A stretch of DNA of 64,000 nucleotides from Korobacter sp963758505 (GCA_963758505.1 CAVWVJ010000003.1:868001-932000); one strand, 5' to 3'. Counted from the first letter of the stretch, positions 1 to 8,075 are shown. Translations and numbers: made by a program. The notes: a model not told the origin generated them from the letters alone.

Positions 1-818
1 TTGGAAATGCCCTCGCCGTACACAATGTCGAACTCGGCCTCGCGGAACGGCGCTGCCGTCTTGTTCTTCACCACCTTGACCTTGGTCCGCGACCCGATCA
101 CCTGGTCGCCATCTTTAATCGCGGCAATGCGCCGGATATCCACCCGCACCGACGAGTAGAACTTCAGCGCCCGGCCGCCGGTCGTTGTCTCGGGGTTCCC
201 GAACATCACGCCAATCTTTTCGCGGATCTGGTTGATGAAGATCAGGCAGGTGCCCGACTTGCTCACCGTGCCGGTCAGCTTGCGCAGTGCCTGCGACATC
301 AGCCGCGCCTGCAGGCCCATGTGGCTGTCGCCCATCTCGCCGTCGAGTTCGGCCTTCGGCACCAGGGCCGCCACCGAGTCCACCACCAGGATGTCGATCG
401 CCTTCGAGCTCACCAGCGCCTCGGTAATCTCCAGCGCCTGCTCGCCATAGTCCGGCTGCGATACCAGCAGGTTGTCCACGTCCACGCCCAGCTTGCGCGC
501 GTACGCCGGATCGAGCGCGTGTTCGGCGTCCACGAAGGCCGCCATGCCGCCTGCCTTCTGCGCCTCGGCAATCACCTGCAACGCAATCGTGGTTTTGCCC
601 GACGACTCCGGCCCGAAGATCTCCACCACGCGTCCCCGCGGAAACCCGCCGGTCCCCAGCGCCGCGTCAAACGAGATCGCTCCCGTCGAGATCACCGAAA
701 TCGGGACAATCGCTCCCTTGGCTCCCAGCTTCATAATGGAGCCCTTGCCAAACTGCTTCTCTATTTGCGAGAGCGCCAGGTCGAGCGACCGGCCCCGTTC
801 GGTTCTGTCATCAGACAT
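1..818 (-). CDS. recA: RecA recombinase (3' end beyond the window)
   Basis: RecA is the DNA-dependent ATPase that forms filaments on single-stranded DNA, drives strand exchange and triggers SOS cleavage. The minus strand from ATG at 818 gives about 272 residues before the window ends, so roughly the last 75-80 residues are missing. The N-terminal helix is followed by Walker A GPESSGKT at residues 69-76, then the DAEHALDP and FINQIREKIGVMFG signatures. The start is followed directly by MSDDRTERGRSLDLALSQIE, typical of the family. Positions 819-1650 upstream are filled with repeats. No clear LexA-type operator was recognised there. Identity is very secure. Confidence 0.97.
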   Translation of the reverse strand, partial: MSDDRTERGRSLDLALSQIEKQFGKGSIMKLGAKGAIVPISVISTGAISFDAALGTGGFPRGRVVEIFGPESSGKTTIALQVIAEAQKAGGMAAFVDAEHALDPAYARKLGVDVDNLLVSQPDYGEQALEITEALVSSKAIDILVVDSVAALVPKAELDGEMGDSHMGLQARLMSQALRKLTGTVSKSGTCLIFINQIREKIGVMFGNPETTTGGRALKFYSSVRVDIRRIAAIKDGDQVIGSRTKVKVVKNKTAAPFREAEFDIVYGEGIS

Positions 819-840
819 GCGGCACAACTCCTCTTAAAGT

Positions 841-959
841 CTTGTCATCCTGAGCGAAGAATCCTGCGTTTCCAAGCGGCCAGCCCGCAATCCCTTCCAC
901 CCCACCATCGCTCCCTCTTGTCATCCAGAGGAGCATAGCGACGTCGGGACCTGTTGTTC
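841..959 (+). repeat. Intergenic repeat copies (family B fragment, then short family A)
   Basis: A fragment beginning CTTGTCATCCTGAGCGAAG (841-859) matches the family B word seen at 37.96, 39.83 and 42.26 kb. It is followed by CGGCCAGCCC at 877, TTGTCATCC at 918 and GGACCTGTTGTT up to 959. This is family A with the short core GAGCATAGCGACGT in place of the long double-hairpin core. Confidence 0.75.
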
Positions 960-1143
960 GGACTGGCGCGTCTCACTCACCCTAAACGTCCTCCGACCGT
1001 GGGACCCATCCTCCCAAAGTCGAATTCCGGCCCAACTCTCCCATTTCGGGGAAGTATAAAGCTTATTCGCGAGAAAGGCGAATGAAAAGCGAAGAACGAC
1101 AGGTTTCTGTGGAGAACCCCGCCGAAATTCTGCAGATGCCGAG

Positions 1144-1614
1144 CGGCCAGCCCAGAACCCCGCCCGCACCACCGTCCCCCTCCTTGGTTGTCATCCAGAG
1201 GAGCGTAATCGGGGCCCCCGACAGCTCCCGCTGGCGGGGTGATGGAGCGACGTAGGGACCTGCTGTTGCTTTTCATGAAGAGTGCAAAAGGCACCCTCAG
1301 CGGCCAGCCCAGAACCCCGCCCACACCCCCATCCCCCTTACTTGGTTGTCATCCAGAGGAGCGTAATCGGGGCCCCCGACAGCTCCCGCTGGCGGGGTGA
1401 TGGAGCGACGTAGGGACCTGCTGTTGTTTTTCATAAGTGTGCAAAACGCACCCTCAGCGGTCAGCCCAGAACCCCGCCCGCACCACCATCCCCCTCCTTG
1501 GTTGTCATCCAGAGGAGCGTAATGGGCCCCCGACACTCCCGCTGGCGGGGTGGTGGAGCGACGTAGGGACCTGCTGTTGTTTTAAGTGGCATCACGCCCC
1601 CGCTGCCACATCCT
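1144..1614 (+). repeat. Tandem array of three 157-bp units carrying family A repeats
   Basis: Units begin with CGGCCAGCCC at 1144, CGGCCAGCCC at 1301 and CGGTCAGCCC at 1458, a constant period of 157 bp. Each contains GGTTGTCATCCAGAGGAGCG, a double-hairpin core (CCCCGACA then CCCGCTGGCGGG), GGAGCGACGTAGGGACCTG and a spacer ending in CACCCTCAG. The third copy has small deletions in the core. No coding function is apparent. Short open frames across it are low-complexity translations of the repeat. Confidence 0.85.
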
Positions 1615-1650
1615 GTCATGTTGAGCGCACGTCGAAACACCCCTACCCCG
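1612..1650 (+). repeat. Degenerate family B repeat at the 3' end of the thioesterase gene
   Basis: CTGTCATGTTGAGCG, then GTCGAAACACCCCTACCCC, corresponds to the two flanks of family B (TGTCATCCTGAGCG and GTCGAAGGACCCCTACCC) with a reduced core. It lies three bases beyond the stop codon of the neighbouring minus-strand gene. Confidence 0.55.
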
Positions 1651-1653
1651 GCA

Positions 1654-2085
1654 TCAAGCCCCAGCCGGCGCCACCACCTCATGCGCCGCGATCCGCTCCC
1701 GCCACTTCTGCGGCACCGCGATCGAGGCCTTCGCCTCGTAGTCATAGGCGACGAGCGTCGCCATACAAAACGCCGACCGCTGCCCGCTGTCGTCGCTCCA
1801 AATCTCGCAAAGCAGCGCAAACGACTTGGTACCGATCCGCGTCACCCGCGAAGCCACCGCCACGTTATCCCGATACTCCAGCGGACGCTCGTAGGTGATC
1901 TCCAGCTTCGCCAGGATGATCCCTTCCCTCCCATTCAACCCGCCGCCCAGCACCTCGTCAAAGTAAACACACCGCGCCGTCTCCGCCCACACGACATAAG
2001 CCGCGTTGTTGACATGCTGCATCATGTCAATATCGCAAAACGGAACCCGAAACCGTGTAATGCTGCGGAAGTCGGTCAGGGACAT
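1654..2085 (-). CDS. Acyl-CoA thioesterase, 4HBT hotdog fold (YbgC/FadM type)
   Basis: Predicted hotdog-fold thioesterase of 143 residues that would hydrolyse acyl-CoA or a similar acyl thioester in the cytoplasm. The N-terminal FRVPFCDIDMMQHVNNAAY is the hallmark of the family: the Asp of DIDMMQHVN is the catalytic acid of 4-hydroxybenzoyl-CoA thioesterase relatives, followed by a WAETAR segment. I chose ATG at 2085 because it places this motif about 20 residues from the start. A longer frame reaching 2199 adds a basic, poorly conserved tail. The substrate cannot be told from the sequence. Confidence 0.85.
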   Translation of the reverse strand: MSLTDFRSITRFRVPFCDIDMMQHVNNAAYVVWAETARCVYFDEVLGGGLNGREGIILAKLEITYERPLEYRDNVAVASRVTRIGTKSFALLCEIWSDDSGQRSAFCMATLVAYDYEAKASIAVPQKWRERIAAHEVVAPAGA

Positions 2086-2203
2086 AGGGGGCCTCGGGAA
2101 TGAAAAATCAGATGGGACGAGTCGAAGAGAATGTAGGGCACCTTCCTTCTGTCGCCGACTTTTTCGGTTTTTCTGGTGGCGGGTTGAAGGACGGAGCACG
2201 CCG

Positions 2204-2941
2204 CTAGTGATTACCGGGACTGGTACGAAATTGCTCTTTTCCCGGCACTCCAGCGGCCTTGCGATGCAATTCCAGTAGAACTTTAACCTGTCCGCTCTTT
2301 AGGAGGGGAGGAAAACTATATTCCGGGCCCTTGGGTACTTCCGCGATGTCCATGACCGACCTCTCCTTGTAATTCACTGTGATCCAATATTCCTTGTCCT
2401 CGCAATTTGCACACCCAACCTCAACGTGGCCAAACATAGAGGACGATATCGGAATGCCCAACCTAGATAAGTTCGATCTGCTCCCACTCGAGATAAAGCC
2501 AATCGTGCGCCCTTCAACGTCTGTTGCGGGAACGGGATCATACCCCAGCATCTTCTCGAAGCCATTGATATCAAAAAACTCCCCTCCGTAAGTAACAGTT
2601 TTCGCTTGTGTCTTGGAGAGGTTATGTATCCGAATCCCGATCCCCCCGATTGAAGGTGGTTCGTACAGTATCTCCGCCTCAAGAGTCGCGACTGCATGCG
2701 CGTCGTCGTACGTCGATTTAAGCAGTTTCGTCTGCCGCTGAACCTGCTTGACCTCACCATCTAGAGCGTTTCTGACCTTGTCAATTGCCGTTTTCGACGT
2801 CGCTAGTCCTTCTTGCTCTATTGCGCTTTGGCGGCGTAGGGCGCAAACCTGAGCCTCCCCCTGTTTCTTGATTTGATCCCTTGCGTCGTTCAACGCTCCG
2901 AGGTTAGCGTTGCCCGACCGTTCGGCGAGAACGATCGTCAC
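2204..2941 (-). CDS. Unknown protein with N-terminal coiled coil
   Basis: 245 residues from GTG at 2941. No family recognised. Residues about 15-85 are rich in Gln, Lys, Glu and Ala and look like a coiled coil, followed by a mixed domain with GGEFFDINGFEKMLGYDP and a pair of cysteines (CANCEDKEYW). The GTG overlaps the TGA of the upstream small membrane gene (GTGA), which suggests translational coupling. The same frame upstream of the GTG encodes RAFTLIAAVVTIVLAERSG, a potential membrane helix, with no standard start before the preceding stop. A single missing base could therefore join the two frames into one protein with two membrane helices. Codon use and AT content differ slightly from the neighbours. 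Confidence 0.6.
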   Translation of the reverse strand: MTIVLAERSGNANLGALNDARDQIKKQGEAQVCALRRQSAIEQEGLATSKTAIDKVRNALDGEVKQVQRQTKLLKSTYDDAHAVATLEAEILYEPPSIGGIGIRIHNLSKTQAKTVTYGGEFFDINGFEKMLGYDPVPATDVEGRTIGFISSGSRSNLSRLGIPISSSMFGHVEVGCANCEDKEYWITVNYKERSVMDIAEVPKGPEYSFPPLLKSGQVKVLLELHRKAAGVPGKEQFRTSPGNH

Positions 2942-3102
2942 AACTGCTGCAATAAGTGTGAAAGCGCGATGACGTTCGTTACCTGTGCCTCATCCCAAGG
3001 TCGAGACTGCTTGTCTTTAAATATCTTGTAGGTCAGTGACCCGACCGCCACAGCGGCAACTATCACGAGGGCAACGATCACGACAGGTAGAATGTATTCC
3101 AC
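2938..3102 (-). CDS. Small single-pass membrane protein, coupled to the next gene
   Basis: GTG at 3102 opens a 54-residue frame with one strong hydrophobic segment (residues 4-23, VEYILPVVIVALVIVAAVAV), then a basic stretch YKIFKDKQSRPWDE. The upstream GAGGTTGC is a plausible ribosome site. It ends in TGA overlapping the GTG of the downstream gene by four bases. It is either an independent small membrane protein or the true N-terminus of the downstream coiled-coil protein if a base is missing near 2975-2990. No family recognised. Confidence 0.5.
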   Translation of the reverse strand: MEYILPVVIVALVIVAAVAVGSLTYKIFKDKQSRPWDEAQVTNVIALSHLLQQL

Positions 3103-3228
3103 GCAACCTCCGCATCAAGGAGTCTCCCGGATAGTACGCGATCTCTCAATTATGCGAGTAGAAAATGCCGGACACACTACAGCATCTGACCCTCGAATTC
3201 GCAACTGGAACGTATTGAAATATATCGC

Positions 3229-3254
3229 TATAGTCATGCGTAACATGATTCATG
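3229..3254 (+). promoter_or_regulatory. Candidate higBA promoter and operator palindrome
   Basis: TATAGT at 3229-3234 could serve as a -10 element. The perfect 11-bp palindrome CATGATTCATG occupies 3244-3254, and ACATGATT recurs at 3243-3250 and 3259-3266. The palindrome lies in the leader of the toxin gene, where HigA-type antitoxins bind to repress their own operon. No good -35 is visible. Confidence 0.4.
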
Positions 3255-3296
3255 CTTGACATGATTACCGAGCTTCGCTATGCTGAGGTTGATCTT

Positions 3297-3581
3297 GTGA
3301 TCAAGTCCTTTGCAGATGCGGCCACGCGGGAGTTCTGGGAGACGGGTAAGAGCAAGAAAAATCCGCCCGCTGCCCTGCGCGATGTGGCCAAGCGCAAGCT
3401 GCAGATGGTCGATGCGGCGGCCAAGCTGGACGATCTCAAGATTCCACCCGGCAACCGTCTTCATGCATTGAGCGGAGACCGAAAGGGCCAGCACGCGATC
3501 CGGATCAACGACCAGTACCGCGTCTGCTTCGAGTGGAAGGAAGGCAACGCTTACGAGGTCGAGATCACGGATTATCACTGA
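3297..3581 (+). CDS. higB: HigB-type toxin (RelE/ParE superfamily mRNA interferase)
   Basis: The 94-residue product from GTG at 3297 begins VIKSFADAATREFWETG, the usual N-terminus of HigB toxins. It continues with a basic middle, LHALSGDRKGQHAIRINDQYRVCF and EWKEGNAYEVEITDYH. The last strands (INDQYRVCF, VEITDYH) carry the conserved catalytic-face residues of this RelE-like ribosome-dependent endonuclease family. A longer start at ATG 3252 or 3261 exists, but GTG 3297 has GAGG eight bases upstream and gives the normal family length. The antitoxin gene follows after 17 bases in the toxin-first order typical of hig loci. Confidence 0.88.
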   Translation: MIKSFADAATREFWETGKSKKNPPAALRDVAKRKLQMVDAAAKLDDLKIPPGNRLHALSGDRKGQHAIRINDQYRVCFEWKEGNAYEVEITDYH

Positions 3582-3598
3582 GCTTCATGGAGGAAGCG

Positions 3599-3916
3599 AT
3601 GAGGTACGAGCGGCGTACGCCGGCAGGTTGGGCGATTCATCCGGGAGAAATCCTGAAAGAGGAGTTTCTGCGCCCGCTCGAGATCTCCGGATACGCGCTG
3701 GCGAAGAGTCTCAAGGTCCCGGCGCAGACGGTGAATGACATTATCCTCAAGAAGCGGGGCATCAGCGCCGAAATGGCGGTGCGCCTCAGCAAGTTCTTCG
3801 GTACCACCCCGGAGTTCTGGATGAACCTTCAGGCTGCCTTCGAGCTGGCGAATGTGCGCACCAACAAGAAGCTGAGCCAGCAGGTAAAGAAGATCAATCC
3901 CCATCGCGCCGCATAA
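3599..3916 (+). CDS. higA: HigA-type antitoxin, XRE helix-turn-helix
   Basis: 105 residues from ATG at 3599, preceded by GGAGG at 3589-3593. The sequence contains HPGEILKEEFLRPLEISGYALAKSLKVP, the HigA/VapI signature, then a helix-turn-helix (ALAKSLKVPAQTVNDIILKKRGISAEMAVRLSKFFGT) and PEFWMNLQAAFELA. It should neutralise the upstream toxin by direct binding and repress the operon. An in-frame start at 3533 would overlap the toxin and lacks a ribosome site. Confidence 0.92.
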   Translation: MRYERRTPAGWAIHPGEILKEEFLRPLEISGYALAKSLKVPAQTVNDIILKKRGISAEMAVRLSKFFGTTPEFWMNLQAAFELANVRTNKKLSQQVKKINPHRAA

Positions 3917-4277
3917 AGCCGGAACGCTCTGATACATCCTGACGTGACCCATCGCACGTCCCTCCGTGCCCCACCTCACAGACACCCTTGCCCCATCCCC
4001 GCTAATCTGCGCATGTGGGATCCTCCGAAAACTTAGGATTTTCGTCGCCACGGCCCAGGCCGGGGCACACCGCTGCGCTGCACCGGAATCGCCGCGAAAC
4101 CGGCAAAACGGAGCAGCAACTCCTTTGTTTGGAATATTTTGGCTCTAACTCTTGTGTTTGGAATATTTTGCGGAGATTGCAGGGCCTAAGTTCATGAAAA
4201 TAAACAGGGGTGGGGGAGGGGGGTACCCCACGGTTAACTCCTCAGTTCATCCCCCTCGACCGCCGATCCCCACGGCG
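3917..4277. other. Non-coding gap with a 16-bp direct repeat
   Basis: No convincing gene. TGTTTGGAATATTTTG occurs exactly twice, at 4126-4141 and 4155-4170 (29-bp period), in an AT-rich pocket that stands out from its surroundings. A purine-rich run with GGGGGAGGGGGG lies near 4208-4222. Confidence 0.5.
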
Positions 4278-4997
4278 CTACATGGCAGGTCCGGCGGTAC
4301 CGTCCGACCATTTATCGACCTTCACCAGGAAGGTGGTCAGCCGCTCTGCCGGATCCGTGAATTCCAGCATCGGAGACCCCGGCAGGTTTGCCCCCCAGTC
4401 CTTCTCCTCCGTCGCCGGAGCGAAAAACATGACGTGCGGATGCCAGTGCCCGTCGTGATCGTTCAGGTAGCCCTGCTTCGACATCATGTAGGACATCGCG
4501 CCGGGTTCGGGCGGCGTCAGTTCCTTGCTTTCGAAGGCGGCCTTGAGTTTTTCCGAGATCTGGGCCTTCGAGAGTCCCGCCAGCACCCACTCGGTCTTCT
4601 TCGCGACGTGCGGAAGGTAAGACCGTGCGGCAGCGGCATTGAGGCAGATGGGAGCCCGCAACTTGGGGTTCCAGAACTCCGGTTCGTCCACCCCGGCCGC
4701 CCAGGAGCGCATTACCAGGCACACGAACCCGTTCTTGCCCTGGACTGCGGTCTCGAGCCCGTGCTGTCCCAGCACCAGGATCTCGGCGTCACGCGAGATG
4801 GACTCCGGGGCCGCGGTCCGCGCCATCGCGATCTCGGCATCCGGGGCCATGCGGTACTGGTCGATCGGCGCCATGGCGGGGTACGAAGCACTTTGGGCCT
4901 GCGCCCGGGCCTGCCATGCCGTCCCCAATACGATCAGCACGGCGACGATTCGTGGTACGAGTTTCAGGCCGGGGAATCTCAGGCTGTTTTTTCGCAT
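4278..4997 (-). CDS. Secreted protein of unknown function
   Basis: 239 residues. The N-terminus has a basic stretch, a hydrophobic core (IVAVLIVLGTAW) and an A-R-A-type cleavage site near residues 31-33, so export by Sec is likely. The mature part has SISRDAEILVLG, a LVMRSWAAG segment and a His-rich stretch NDHDGHWHPHVMFFAP that could bind metal, but I recognise no family. It is transcribed in the same direction as the TPR gene upstream, with about 115 bases between them. Confidence 0.7.
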   Translation of the reverse strand: MRKNSLRFPGLKLVPRIVAVLIVLGTAWQARAQAQSASYPAMAPIDQYRMAPDAEIAMARTAAPESISRDAEILVLGQHGLETAVQGKNGFVCLVMRSWAAGVDEPEFWNPKLRAPICLNAAAARSYLPHVAKKTEWVLAGLSKAQISEKLKAAFESKELTPPEPGAMSYMMSKQGYLNDHDGHWHPHVMFFAPATEEKDWGANLPGSPMLEFTDPAERLTTFLVKVDKWSDGTAGPAM

Positions 4998-5112
4998 TTT
5001 TCCTCCACGAAAGCTGCTTTCAGACTTGCTACAGAATGTAGTCGTTCGAGAAGGTTCAGAATCGACAGTCGTCTGCAGAATCCTTTTCCAGAGATCCGGC
5101 TTCCAAGCCGGC

Positions 5113-5700
5113 CTAGCTCACCATCTTTCCCGCGGCTTCCTGGAAGCGCGGGTTGTCGTGCCAGCGCTTGAAAGAGTCGTCTTGCATGATGTCGGGGAAC
5201 TTGAAGGTGCCGCGGAGCTCCCAGGCGCGCTGCAGGTGGGTGAGCGCCTTGTCGAGGTCGCCTTTCTCCGAATAGTCGCAGGCGAGGTTGTACTCGTACG
5301 CGCCGTACTGCGGGTCGTCCTTGACCGCCGATTCGAGCACGGCGATGGACTTGTCGTACTGCTTGGTCAGGCCGTAGATAACGCCGAGGTTATCGTTCAC
5401 CTCGCGGCGCTGGTCGGGGGTGAGTTCGTGGCTCTGGAGGTCGAGGTCGCGCGCCTTCTCGTAGGCAATGATGGCGACCGAGGGCCGGGGCCAGAGCGAA
5501 TAGAGGTGTCCCATGGTGCTGTAGGCGAGGGCCCAGTCGGGTGCCTCGGCGATGACACCGTTCAGCAGCTTTTCGGCCTTCACGTAGTTGTGCTTGTCGA
5601 TCTCGCGGAGCGCCTGGTCGTACTTCTGGTGCGCCGCGTTGGACTGCGCGAAAGCCAGCGAGCTGAGAAGGATGACAGGAAGAATACGTTTGAGGAACAC
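5113..5700 (-). CDS. Exported tetratricopeptide-repeat protein
   Basis: 195 residues from GTG at 5700, which has GGAGG just upstream. The signal peptide FLKRILPVILLSSLAFAQS is followed by at least three TPR units (YDQALREIDKHNYVKAEKLL; WALAYSTMGHLYSLWPR with AIIAYEKARDLD; YDKSIAVLESAVKDDPQYG with YNLACDYSEKGDLDKALTHLQRA). Such proteins are protein-protein interaction scaffolds in the periplasm. No partner is identifiable. The longer frame to 5757 lacks a ribosome site and would hide the signal peptide. Confidence 0.82.
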   Translation of the reverse strand: MFLKRILPVILLSSLAFAQSNAAHQKYDQALREIDKHNYVKAEKLLNGVIAEAPDWALAYSTMGHLYSLWPRPSVAIIAYEKARDLDLQSHELTPDQRREVNDNLGVIYGLTKQYDKSIAVLESAVKDDPQYGAYEYNLACDYSEKGDLDKALTHLQRAWELRGTFKFPDIMQDDSFKRWHDNPRFQEAAGKMVS

Positions 5701-5796
5701 GGGAGCCTCCGGGGAGAGTGTACGCCGGGGGCAGGCGCCCCAGTCGCGGTTTGGCACGGAGCCGACCGAATGTGAAGCCTTGACGCGGCGATCCTA

Positions 5797-5846
5797 AACA
5801 GCAGAATCCCACGTCGGGCGTTGCCCTCCTCGGGATGACAACAAGA
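5797..5846 (-). repeat. Short family A repeat with GGGC/GCCC hairpin core
   Basis: Read on the minus strand: CTTGTTGTCATCCCGAGGAG, then the core GGGCAACGCCC, then CGACGTGGGATTCTGCTGTT. These are the same flanks as at 47935 (core GGGCATAGCCC) and 32446 (core GGGCGAAAGCCC). Confidence 0.75.
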
Positions 5847-5892
5847 AAGGGCGTCAAGGGGCTGAGAGGAGTGTGGGCTTCCGCGAAGCGGG

Positions 5893-5951
5893 AACCGCAA
5901 GATGCTTCGGCTGCGAATCCGCATCGGGGTGCGATTCTTCGCTCAGCATGA
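5893..5951 (-). repeat. Family B repeat, diverged
   Basis: In minus orientation TTGTCATGCTGAGCGAAG is followed by the hairpin GAATCGCA/TGCGGATTC and GCAGCCGAAGCATCTTGC. The flanks match family B, while the core sequence differs from the other copies but still pairs. Confidence 0.6.
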
Positions 5952-5982
5952 CAATAGGCAAAGAGTCCCTTGTCCCGGTGGG

Positions 5983-7588
5983 TTACCGCTTGAGCAGGTC
6001 CACCGGCTCGTGCACGTCGCAGACGCGGAAGTACGGGCGCAGCGCGGGATGCTTCCGCGCGACTTCGTCGTACATCTGCCAGGCGACGTTGCGGTAGCTG
6101 AAGTGGCCCTGCGGGGTGGTGCGGATCTCGGAGATGTAAACCACCTCGGCGAAGTCCATCTTGAAGAGCGTGCGCTTGCGGTAGGCGAGGGGAATGACGT
6201 ACTGGGCGTTCTCTTCTCGTTCGGTCCCACCCTCTCCTGCGGAGAAGGGTGGGGCACCCAGAGTTTTGTAGGCTTGCGCGGCGCGGTGCATGGTCGCTTC
6301 GTAACGCGCATCGATGCCGGCGGCCTTCATCTCCTCCGGCATGGCGAAGCCGTGGAGGGCGGTGTAGGGCTGGTGAATCTGGACGCAGCGGCGGTGGCGA
6401 TGCATGTCGCGGTAGCCGCCGATGTCCATGAGGATGTCGAAGCGGAACTGCTGTCCGGCGGAGAAGGCGCGGGCGAGTTCGTCGTGCTCGCCGCGGTGAC
6501 GCAGGCCGAGGTCCACGATTTCGTTGCGCTGCGCCGCGGTGAGCGACTCGACGGCCTTGCGCAGTTGCCGGTACGAATAGTGGCTGCCCTGGTAAAGCAG
6601 GGTCGTGGCCAGCTCGATCTCCAGCGGGTCGGTCTCGAGGAGGTCCACCTCTTTCACCTCTTCGATGGCCGCACCCTTCATTAATTCGGTTGCAGCTTGT
6701 TGCAACTGTTGCCGGGTCTCGATTTCATACGCGCTGGGCTCGGCGTACTTTACCAGCGTCGGCGAAACGCGGACTTCGCGCAGCAACTGCTCTTCGGCCT
6801 TCGCGGCTAATTCGGGATCGCGTTCGCGGATCTCGGCGACCAGTTCTTCCATCGCCTTGCGGTTCACATTGTGCGAGGGATTCCGGGCAGCGTCCTTGAG
6901 TTTCTGCCCGAGTTCGCGGACCTCTTTATGCGTGTGGGAGAGCAGGCGGGAGACCTGGGTTTCCAGGGTTCGAGCGTTGACGATCTGGCCGAGCGAGGTA
7001 TTGGTGGCGAGCGGCAGCAGGTAGCGCGAGAGGTCGAAGGCGCGGGCGCGCAGGGTGCGCTCGTAGGCGTCCTGCTTCATATCCTCGGGCCTTGGCGTTT
7101 GGCCGGCGAGGTAGCTGGAACATCTTTTCGGAGAAGTGATCGTACTCGGCGAAGAGGAAGTCGATGGTCTCGCGATAGAGCTTGAGGGAATCGGCATCGC
7201 CAGCGAAGTCGGGGGTGAAGGTGCCGCTCTTGCGGAAGTTCTGGTAGCGGGTGGAGCGCTCCTGGCCGTCCCAGCGGGTTTCGTCCACGACGATGGTGGC
7301 GGCGAGCAGGGAGAGGCTCTCGATGGCCATGGCAATGTGCGCGAGGTCAGCGATGGAGCGGTGCCCGTACTGGAAGTAGAAGGTGTTGAGGAACTTTTCC
7401 GCCTTCTGCGCGTTGAGCTCGGTGAGCGACTCCTTCATGGAGAGCGCGGAGCGGGAGTACTTGGCCATGGCGTAGGCCTGGACCTCGGGGTCGGCGCCGT
7501 GAATGGCGTAAACCTGGGTTCCGGCTTCGGGCTTCTCTGCGGAGTTGGGCTTGTCGGCGGGCATGCTCACGGGGGTTGCAACGGACAT
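5983..7588 (-). CDS. Two-domain ThyX-like protein (FAD-dependent thymidylate synthase family), one-base frameshift
   Basis: About 534 residues if one extra base near 7117 is removed. Frame 1 runs from ATG 7588 to residue 157 (HFSEKMF) and the next frame resumes with YLAGQTPRPEDMKQ. The first half has YGHRSIAD (74-81) and QERSTRYQNF (109-118), resembling the histidine and ExSxRY parts of the ThyX signature. The second half has HRHRR near residue 397 but not the following SxNExSxRY. The active-site words are thus split between two half-domains, as in tandem ThyX-like paralogs, so synthase activity is uncertain. A repeat (6223-6269) is inserted in frame near residues 445-460. No classical thyA or second thyX is in the window. 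Confidence 0.75.
6223..6269. repeat. Family C repeat inserted in frame inside the thyX-like gene
   Basis: CCACCCTCTCCTGCGGAGAAGGGTGGGGCACCCAGAGTTTTGT matches intergenic copies at 53469 and 55338 almost base for base, including the AGTTTTGT tail shared with 55338. It forms a hairpin (CCACCCTctcc / ggAGGGTGG type). Within the gene it encodes about 15 Gly/Glu/Pro-rich residues and keeps the frame open. Confidence 0.8.
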
Positions 7589-7731
7589 AATTGGCGATGA
7601 TAGCGAATCGTGCGGGTGGAAGCGACGGGAGTTTTCGGTGGAAAACGTAATCGCGCGGGGGCTGGATTTGAGCGGATAGGACGCGCCGAACGGCACAAAC
7701 GGGGTAAGATGGATTTTTGGCAGGAGGCCCC

Positions 7732-8058
7732 GTGTCGTTATTCTCCAAGCTGAATAACTCCGTGGAGAAGGTCAAGAACAAGCTGGCGCCGTCGGAGACC
7801 GATTCCGCGCAGGCCGAGAAGCAGCACTTCCAGACCGTTTCGCGGGAGATCAAGATCCTGACGGCGCGCAACATCACGGCGCAGATCCACGAGCGGGAGC
7901 AGGCGGAAGGGAAGCTTACGCCGGAGGTGATCCGCGAGTTCACGGTGCAGCGATCGGTGGAGTCGGGTTGGAAGGACGAGCGCATCCATAACGACATCGC
8001 GGCGATGGTGACCAAGCTCTACCACCTGGGAGTGAACACTCCGGATCACGAGCTCTGA
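7732..8058 (+). CDS. Conserved small protein of unknown function
   Basis: 108 residues from GTG at 7732, with AGGAGG at 7722-7727. Charged and helical, with no membrane segment or cysteines. Begins SLFSKLNNSVEKVKNKLAPS and ends YHLGVNTPDHEL. It sits head-to-head with the thyX-like gene (143 bp between starts) and 17 bp before the DUF2071 gene, with which it may be co-transcribed. No family recognised. Confidence 0.65.
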   Translation: MSLFSKLNNSVEKVKNKLAPSETDSAQAEKQHFQTVSREIKILTARNITAQIHEREQAEGKLTPEVIREFTVQRSVESGWKDERIHNDIAAMVTKLYHLGVNTPDHEL

Positions 8059-8075
8059 TCCTCGGCGGGTCCCGT

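Noticed and set aside
1144..1614. CRISPR array
   Set aside because: The period is 157 bp with conserved 'spacers', no short direct repeats and no cas genes.
5983..7588. Calling the thyX-like gene a pseudogene
   Set aside because: There is only one single-base defect, both halves are conserved, and three other genes, one normally essential, have the same kind of defect.
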